From the NCBI GenBank assembly GCA_964007475.1, contig OZ023275.1, positions 12,255,829 through 12,319,828 on the forward strand: 64,000 nt of DNA, given 5' to 3'. This DNA is from Hybos culiciformis. Taxonomy: Eukaryota > Arthropoda > Insecta > Diptera > Hybotidae. Both the position numbers and the translations under genes were made by a program. The notes below the pieces were generated by a model. That model ran no database searches and was not told where the DNA came from. It saw nothing but the letters and a program-made list of their open reading frames with translations. Below are positions 42,601 to 53,000 of this stretch, piece by piece (position 1 is the first letter of the stretch; every line of letters starts with the position of its first letter).

Positions 42601-45600
42601 TTTTGTTCAATAATAATTTACTTTAATTTAATATAATAATAAGATTACCAAAATATTTTCTTTAACATTTTTTGTTATACCCATTCCCAATATACAAAAC
42701 ATATACTTAATGTAATATATATAATGTACGATTATATGAAGAAGAAAATATATTTTTTTTTTTTTTGAAGGATTTTGCGAAGTTAATGTAAAAATTATTA
42801 ATGACATGTTTTGGATTCTTGGAAGTTACTTTGAAGATTTAATTAAATTAATATTATTATAAACATTTTTTTTTACTACTTTTCTATACAATTTCGATAG
42901 TTGAAGTAAATAAGTCATTAAGTCAGTAAGTTGGCTTACATTACTTTCGTATTATTAATTATTTTTACTAAAAGCGATCATTCAATCTTCAGATAAGTTT
43001 TTTTTTACGGGGGACTAACAATAGATTCAAATTAATTATGGTTTTATAAAATTATAAAATATGGTTTTAGAAAATTCTAAAAACAATTCGTAAAAATAAC
43101 TCGCTGTTTAATTTTTTTTTATTCAATCAAATTGAAATTTATTTGTTGAACATTAATAAGAAAAACAGAGCACTATAAGGTTACCTGTATTACCTATACA
43201 ACAAAGATATTAGTATATTAAGAACATATTTCCAAAAAAAAAAAATCTTCATCTTTATAATAACCTAATATAAGTTGAACATACAAAATTATCTTATTTT
43301 GCAAACATATCGTTATAACGAAGACATTATTTTGAAGTAAAAAAAAAAAAAAGAGTCCATGGAACATTTATACAAACAATAAATACATACTAACATAAAA
43401 ATGAACTCATCATTCTTAAATTTTTGATTATTTCAAATTTATTAAAATTATTTGCAATAAATTACCTCAACAATCCAACTCTAAAGTATATGGCCCACCC
43501 TTTGTACAATTTATTTTTTTATCATAAAAAATTGAATCATATTAAAATCAACCAAAAAAAATGATTCCATTTCAATAACGGTTACGCACTGTTAATTCCA
43601 CTCAAACGTGATGCCATCGTTTTATATATATTTTTTCGCGAATTTTTTAAAAAATGCAAAAAAAAAAAAGTCTCACAAATCATTTTTTTTGATACATTTC
43701 TTATTAATTCATTTCGATACGGGATGTAAAATACACATTATTTCGTTGAAAGAACCCTCTTCGTATACGAAAAAAATTTTCCTTATGATTAAATTGATTT
43801 AAATAATCTTCTTGGCGGGAAAAATAAGTCATTTCTTTAATGGAAAGGATGTTTAGAAAAAATATATTTAATTTTTATGCTAAATAATTTTTTTTACGGG
43901 TTTTCAAATATAGTGCAGTAATTTCTGATCAACTCTAAATATTGAAATTATATTTTCCCAAGGCCAAATAAAGGTTTTTCTTCATAATTTTTCCTTTAGC
44001 TTAGACATTATCTTAATTATAACTTTTTCATAGTATACATATAAATATTAACTAGCTGTCTAAGATACTTGTATCTTTATATCTTGTAATATTTTATAAA
44101 TTTTATGAATTGTTAAGAATTATATGAATGAAATAAAGAATAATAATAAAAAATTATATTTGAAAATTTTTAACTTATTCTTTTAACTTCAGCTAATAGT
44201 AAATTATTAAGTAAGTATAGATGCTTCAGTCTCATTTCGACTATCTATATTTTCAAAACTTTCAATTACATTAAACCATAGATTAAGAATACAGAAAGAT
44301 GGGAAGCTTCATACAACATTATTTTTGGTATTTTTAAGTCAATGTAAAACAATATAAAATACGTGATGTATGAAAAGAATTTTATTTAGTTTTACTAACA
44401 CCTTCACAATAAAATACCAAAAAAGACTGAAAAAATGTTGTATGAAGCTTCCAATCTTTCTGTATTCTTTTAATCTATGATTAAACTTAAACAGACATGT
44501 AACTATATATTTGATAAGTTTATAATTATATTCAAACAACTATTTACATTAAATCAAAATTTCGTGCTGATTTTGTTTCCCATTTCATTTTCAAATGAAA
44601 TGTAATTACGAATTGTAATTTTTTCCAAGTTCTTGACTCATTAAAGAAACATAATGTAACTAAATTTTTGAATTATATGTAACAACCTCAACCCAATAGT
44701 TTTTGCAAGATCTTATAGTTTCTTTTTTTATCAAATGTAAAGACATTTGTGACGTTGAATTTATATTAATAGAAAAAAATAAAATCGAATATTTTTTTTT
44801 TATCAAAAATCCTTGTCAAAGATAATTTTTTTTTTTTTTTATTTTAAAGTCCGTTTTACAAACCCATTTCCCAAACAAAAAAAAAATGCTCTTAACATTA
44901 TTCTACTTGAATTGTTTATTTAAATTAACCAGATAAAAATATTATATTTAGAATTCTCTGTATAAATATAAAGATTTTTTTTTTTTTTTACTTATTTTTG
45001 TCGTTATTAAAATTCCATAAAAAAGTCTGGCTAGAATTTTTAATGATTTATATTTAATATTTTACAATATTGTTCGCCAGCCAGAAATTCGATAAATTTA
45101 AAAAAAGTAAAAAATAAAAAAAAAGGAAAACAAAAATTTTTCATAGTAATTTAGTGGAAAATAATTTTCGGAAATTGATAAAAAAAAAAAATAATGGTAA
45201 AGAAAAATATTATATTATGATAAATTGAAAATTAGCATTTTTGCTGGAAATAAAGCTAATTTTAATATTTTGGTTGCCGCGTATATTTCAAATTTCCATT
45301 CAATTTAATTTTTGTTTATTTTTAAAATAAAAAAAAAAGTGTTTTGTTTTTCTCCTTCATTTTTCTTTTCTGAATTATTGTTTGTTCAGTTAATTGAAGC
45401 GAAATCGTTTGCAAAACGAATTCATAATAATAATATACATATATATTTAAGCAAAAGAAAACAAAAAAAAAAACTGCTTGAAAACTGTCAAATAATTATA
45501 TTTTACCAATAATTCTTCGCTTTATTTTTGCTATTAACAATATGTAAAATATCTAATAAACATTATATGTGAATATATCTAACAGACATCTAAAACTATT

Positions 45601-48600
45601 GACTTCGCTTGATGAACTTACCTGAAGAGGCAAATACACATCCAGTGCCAACTTAAAATATAAAATCCCTTTTTTTTTAAAAGAAAACAGTCTAGGCAGA
45701 TTTATTTAAAAAAGCTATGAAGTCCTGGTATGTGCAATAGACCGGCCTTGAACAGTAATAGCTTCAATCAATAACTTGTAGAAATGTTTTAATTTTTTGG
45801 ATGTTTTTTACTTTGTATCGAAAAAATTCATATAATTTAAAAATAATGTATCAAAAAATGTAATCACAATCGAACAGTTTCAAAAACTATTATATTATTT
45901 GTCTTAAATTTAATATTTTACATCCATCAATTAAAACCAATTAATTCCATCTACATTGGAAATTTTGTGGCCGAAGCGCGCAAGTCTCAATAAAAAATAA
46001 ATTCTTCATTTTTTATGTTATTTTTTTTTTAACTCGAGAATAATTGATTTGTATTGAAAATGATTTTCCATCCCAAAAAGAATTGATTGGAAATCAGTAT
46101 TTCCTTCTTTTTTTTTGTTCATATGACAAATACAGAGAAAATTTGTTAAATTTGTAGGTGCTTTATAGGGGAAGGAATAAAATTTTCATTATATATATAT
46201 AAAGTACTATGAACGTTTTCTTTCTCTCTTCTAAACCAATCAGGTATGAATTTTTTTTTTCATTTCATATCAAAAAAAAAGGATGCTATTTTAAAAATGT
46301 ACCTGAAAATACACAAAAATGAATAACAATAATATATTAATTTGAATGTATGAAAAATGCATAGAAAATTTTCCATTTACGAAAAACGAAAACGAAAAAA
46401 AGCTTTAATTGTTCCCATTAGAATTTTCCGTTTTTTCAACCATTCATTCATGTCAACAATATAATTTCTTCAAATCTTTTTGATTTAAATTTTAATTTTT
46501 TTTTTTTTTAATAGTGGATGGTTTGATTTAATTATTTTAACCCAAGAATTAAATTTTTTTTTTTAATTTTCATTATTACCATCTCATCTAACGAATGGAT
46601 TTTAAATTTCATAGAAAAAGGAGGTTTGTAAAAATTGCGATCCAATATTCTGATATAGATATTATAATAATGACTAAAATTAAATACCGTAGACTGAGAC
46701 TACGTACCGTAGAGTGAGAATGTTTCCATCATAATTCGTTATGTTAATTTGTATCTCACAGCGAAATGAAAATTATACATGTAAGCGATTTCTTCGTTCC
46801 TGTCAAGATATTTTTATAAAAAAAAAAAAATTACTTCATAAAAATCACGTTCTGAGAATGATTTTAGAAACTTTTTTATGCATTATATACAAACAGGTCG
46901 TTAAGGATATAATATCTTTATGCAAAAATAATTTTTGGAAAATAACTGATATTTGATTATAATAATTAATTTATATGTTATCAAAATTGAACCACGACGA
47001 TGATAAAAAATTTAATATCGTATCATAAGTGAAGTTTGTTAGTTTTGAGAAATTGAAACAAAATTTGCAAACTTGTATTTTTCCTGCTAGCGATTCAATA
47101 AAAATACATATACCAATTATGAAACCTTCACGTGACTCAGTAACAGAGATATAATTAAGCGATTTATTTTGAAAATAATAATGGATTTAAAACGCCTTGA
47201 AAAATTTGTTTTACAGAAATAATGTAATTAAAAATATGCTTACGACAATTAAAACATTTTTGCATTAGAGAAATTTAACGTATTCATTCAACATACATTT
47301 ATTTTTCCAATGAGTAAATTTAATATATTATGACAAAATAGGCGGCTGCATATCTCAAAAACTATCTATCTCACTATCAACGAAAATTCGACTCCAAAAA
47401 CTTAAAAAATGATTTTAATTCCAAAATCGAAAATCTTCATTCGACATTTATTCTCAGCCGACAATGTGTACCGAGTTTTTGCTAATGATACTCCACAAAT
47501 ATTTAACCAGATAAAAGACTACTAAACTGATAAGATCTAAATTTCTAAGAATATAAAATAACAAAAATCAACTCACCCAACTGTAAATAATTCAAGAAAT
47601 ATTTCTTAATAAACTATCTGAAATACCTACACAATGGACTGAAGTACCTGTACAATGACTACTCACAATTTAAAAAAATTTCAATTGATTAGCTATTATA
47701 AAATACATGCATCATTTAATTGACAATTGTAAAAAAGTAAAAAATTTTAATAATTTTTTTCTACTACAAACTGAAAATTATTTATTATATATTATTAAGT
47801 TTTTTTTTTTCAATTTTTCAAATTCATTTTAATATAAATCTTGTACAACAATTTTCAATTTAAAAATCTTATTACACAATCCAAACTTTTCTTATATATT
47901 TTTTTTCTCAAATTTTCATATTTTGATCCAAATATTCAGGTGAATTAAAAATTTCTTTGTGCTACCATTGTTACATGAATAAAAAATTATGTTCTTGAGA
48001 TTAAATAGAAAAATTTTCCTATATTGTATTTAGTATGTGCATAATTTTTCCGCTTTTCTTCTTTTTTTTTTATTTTTCGTTTAATAATTTAGTTTTGATT
48101 TTTCCTGAAAACAATATTATATATATTTTTTTTTTTTTAATTTTGCGAGAAAAAACAATTGAAAAGAAATTAAAAATTCAACATTACTTTTGCATTGCAA
48201 TTTGTATAAATAAAACATTTTTTTTTTTTTGAAATTCCTTAACTAGAAAATGTATAGAACACAGGCCGCAGTAAAATGAAATAAAAAGAAAATAAAAGTT
48301 TAAAATAATTAATATAATACAACATTTTTTATTACATAATGAATTCTTAGCTAATACTATACCAATTTTAGTTTATGACAAATACTGCGGTTAAGTTAAG
48401 TCCCCGAATTAAAATAAATAGAAATTAAAGTTCATTAGTATAATATTGGGATAGGAATAATATCATGATTAAAGATTAAACAGGTATGTAATATATGAGA
48501 TGTCTACAAGAACAATGTACAATTATTGTTTTTAAATGAAGAATCTCACGGAAGATTGCCATTTAAAAAAGAATATTTTTGAGGCCACAATTATTATTAA

Positions 48601-49999
48601 CTCGTACACGAATTTGTCTGTTTATTTATATATTTCTTTACTATTTTCGACAATCTCGTAGTCGTAGACCCACTTTGCGTCATCACAGCGAGCTGAAATT
48701 TGGCACACAGATTCATGTCGCGTGACATTTGAACCGGAAATTTTTTTTCATTTGAAAATTTAGTTAGTACAAATTTGATTAGTGATAAATCCGTTTCAGG
48801 AAAAATGCAAAGTTTTCTAATTTTTCCGAAAAAATTTTTCCGGAATTTTCCGACTTTTCCGGAAAATTTTCTGGTAAAAACTTTTTCTAAATTATGCAGG
48901 ATCAAGTTCCCTATCAACTGGCATCATTACTTTCTATCCGACAATGGTGAAATCTTGCAGAAATAATCGATGAAAATTCATGTAAAACACTTTTCCGAAG
49001 TTTCTCCGACCAAGGAAGCGTTTGAGCGTTTTGCAACCTAAGACAAAGTTGTAGAGCGAAACGAGTTGCATAAAGTTGCTTTTGTGGAAAACTCCATGGA
49101 AGACCCGAAAAAGCGGGAAAATCATCGGAAAAATTTTCATCGATATGATTAGTCATAAAATTGTTTTAAGACATCTCCATGCAGCACATAATAACAATTT
49201 AGTTAACGTGAAAAAGGCAGAAAATAAAAATAAGTAAAAAACGAGTTTTCAAAAAAACTGAGGCCAGGCCGCATGAAAAAGTAGAAAATAATTTTTTCTT
49301 CACACACAGAGATGAACTGAGATTTTTTGATTGGGACATTTCTCTTAAATATTCTTTCTCTTCATAAATCAAATCGCTTACGTCCCAATCAAAAAATCTG
49401 AGTCCACCTCTGTGTGTGAAAAAAAATTTATTTTCTACTTTTTCATGCGGCCTGGCCTCAGTTTTTTTGAAAACTCGGATTTTACTTATTTTTTTAATTT
49501 TAATTGTCTTTAAGTAAAAAGTTTTATTAAATTTCTAAACCAATTTATAAAATATAAACCATATCCACTATAAATTCAAATATTTTTTTGTAATTTACTT
49601 TCAATTTTAAGTTCGAGAACTGAAGGAAATTTCTCTGAGGCTGAAATAGTATACTAGTAATATTAATTTTGATGGGTGAAAACATAAAGAAAATGGATCA
49701 CTTAACAGTATCTAATGTAAAATAAAATGCGTTTCTTAGAAAGATCATATAAGCTAATGTTCTAAAAAAAAATTATAATTATTTGTTTGAAAAATCATAT
49801 TCGTCCGGTTCAAAACAAAAACAAAAACAAAATATATAATTAAATTCTTATAAAATATACGAAGTAAATGGGTTCTTATTGTAATTAAATCAAGGATTTT
49901 AAAATTCACCTTTAAAAAAATATTTTAAATTCATAGTGAGTATGCACTTCAACAATGAAAATATTATGCACAATGAAAAAAAAGGGGTTAGCATTGAAC

Positions 50000-50065
<66 letters not shown>

Positions 50066-53000
50066 TTAAGTAATCTATAAGTATTTTTTGAAGAAAACCA
50101 CCATATATGACATAGGTACACCATTCACATATGTAATTCAAATGAGAAATTTACATTATTTACCAAAATTGTGCATTGAAATAAATAAAACTCAAACAAA
50201 ATATTATATAAGTTGTCAAAATAATGAATTATAATGTATGTGTTCCTATTACCACCATTACAGCAGTGATTTCAGAAAAATAGATTACGATTTTAAACAA
50301 AAAATGTTTGTAAAACCTTGAAACTACTTTCAAACGCTTAAAAGTATTAAAAACACACTTTTAAATTAAAACATGTTAACGAATAATTTAATAAGCTAGT
50401 TTTAATATTATAATTCGAGAACGAATTCAATCATTTTTAGTTGGTAAGCTTAAAAAGTTTCCATTATAAGTAATTATTTTTATATCGAAGTTTATGTTAA
50501 TACAATTATAATTCAAGCTTGATTGAATTATAAGGATTGAAGACTCAAATTATCTGAAGAATATTAAAGTAGAAAATATTGAAAATTTTTCTGCTTAAAC
50601 AAAACTAATTGAAATAAAAACAAAAAAATTAACACGAGAATATTGTTTTCCTTCTTCATATTAATTTTTATAAAATAAAAACAGAAATAGATTCCTTCAG
50701 AAAATTATTTTTACATCATTAGTTTAAAATGAATTTATTAATTTTTTTTATTTTATTAATCTGAAAACAAAAACTAATATTTCGCCAGATCTAGACAGTT
50801 TCTGAAAATCATAATAAAATCATAAAAAATTCTTTGTAAAGAGTTAATGATTTCCGCTGTTGTAAAATTCCAAAAAAAAAAGTTCTTTATCATCTTAAGA
50901 ATTGACAACAAAATTACTACTCTTATTTAAAATATAATATTCTTTCTATTATTAATGTAACCAAAAATACTTTCTTTAATTTTTTTGAAAAATAATCAAT
51001 TCGATTCGAGAAGTTTATTGATGTAAAAAAAAACACTTAATTCAAGTGAACAATTGAAAAATTGACACAAATTCCAGTCCGAGGTGGGAATCGAACTGGC
51101 GACCGAACCAGCCGTAGGATAAGGGCAATACCACTACACCATGACGGCCGACTATGTTAAAGTAAACACTGAAACTTCAGTTAAGTTCCTACTATTAATT
51201 AAGAAAATTTAGAATAATTACATTTTAAACTCATAACAATACTAATGATATACTCATAACAATACTAATGGTATTGTTACCATAGAGTAACAAACTTATT
51301 TTTTTGGCGGTCAGTTTGATAACAATGCAGCTACTGATATATTAATTTATTTATTTACTTATTTATTTATTTACTTATTTATTTATTTACTTATTTATTT
51401 ATTTACTTATTTATTTATTTACTTATTTATTTATTTACTTATTTATTTATTTACTTATTTATTTATTTACTTATTTATTTATTTACTTATTTATTTATTT
51501 AACTCAACCTCAAATTACATTATACTCAAAACTAGATCACATATGAAAATAATATATAAATAAATTCCGAAATGGGATATGTAATCATAAAAAAATATAA
51601 ATATGTACTTAATAATTTTACCATCCCTTTCCTTTTTCTTGAATTAAAGATACAAAATCACAATAGAAGTCTGTTATCAAGTCGATAAACTAGGATTAAA
51701 CAAAATAATAAAATGTAACATGACAATGTAAATTGTGTAACAATAAACCAACTCAACGTTTCCACCAAGCAACACAGAATACAAAGCCTCAAGTGTTACC
51801 AAAATATTGAAAATACTTCAAGAAACACTATTCTTTCCGAAATGCAAATTTTTAATTTCTATGGTTAAGCCACCTCGGCTAATTTTTGCTTAATTTTTCA
51901 ATATTATATTTAACATTAGTTGATTAGGATTTTTTTTATTGCTAAAGTAAACTGACTCTAAATGTTAATGATTAAATGTATATCTTTTAAAACAAAATAC
52001 TTCATTAAATCAGGCCTTTTGTTTTTATACGATTTAAACACCCAGAAGATTCAAATGAGTTAATATAGTACGATAAAAAAATTTCTTTGTAAACCTTGAG
52101 AGTTGTAAATATTGTGAACGAGATTTCTTTATTTCTACAGTTTTTCCTAGTTATAGAAAATGTTTATTTCTTTTGGTTTTTTTTTAATATTGTGCAATAA
52201 CAATTTTTATTCAATAGACAAAAACATAATAATTTGGAATTCAGCTGAATTTAAAATTCAAAGAAAAAATGCTAAAATTGTAACAATTGAGAGAGAATGA
52301 TAATATAAAGCGTGAAAAATAATAATAACAATAATGATAATAAAAATAAATTATAAAAAGTTTTAACTTATATTTTGTTTCATTTCTTCTTTTTTTTTTG
52401 TATGTATTTCTAAAAAAATATAGATACAGTATAAGAGTTTTCCAAAAATTTTCCTTTGTTATCAGTTTGAATAAATTATTGTCTATAATTTTTCCGCGTA
52501 TTTTTAACAGAATAATGAGATATAGAAATAAATTTTTATCATTTTTTTTTTTTATGTTCTAGGAAAAGTTAAAAATCATTATGACTTTTGACCACAATAT
52601 TTTTATTTATTTATTTTTTTATTTTATTTTTTCCAATTTATTAACTTTCTATGGAAAATTTAAATTCCCTATGGGAATAAAAAGTACTAATCTGTAGATT
52701 TTGCTTCACAGAAAGTTTAATATGGTACGAAAAAAAAAAATAAAAGCATTTGATCAAGTAAGTAAATATGATACTAAAAAGTTAGAAAACGAGATTTTAT
52801 TGTCAGTTTTTTATAAATTGTAAATCAAATGATGACTATCTGCTTAAGAAATATAAAAAAAAAATCATCGTAACTTAAATGACAAACCAGGTCATCTTTA
52901 ATTTTCAAAATAATGTACAAATTTGGCCTGGTTCGTACTAATAAATTAAATTAAAAAAAAAGAAAGTTGAATTGGTTGTGATGAATAAACTTATTTTATT

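Noticed and set aside
48597..49156. Two adjoining minus-strand ORFs taken as a gene
   Set aside because: The 106-codon frame begins at TTG and no protein family is recognisable; kept only as a compositional block that may be a transposon remnant.
49899..50141. 80- and 70-codon minus-strand ORFs with Ile-Tyr repeats
   Set aside because: Direct translation of the AT microsatellite.
51060..51150. Functional tRNA gene on the minus strand
   Set aside because: The A and B boxes are present but the acceptor and T stems do not pair; the direct repeats indicate a SINE.
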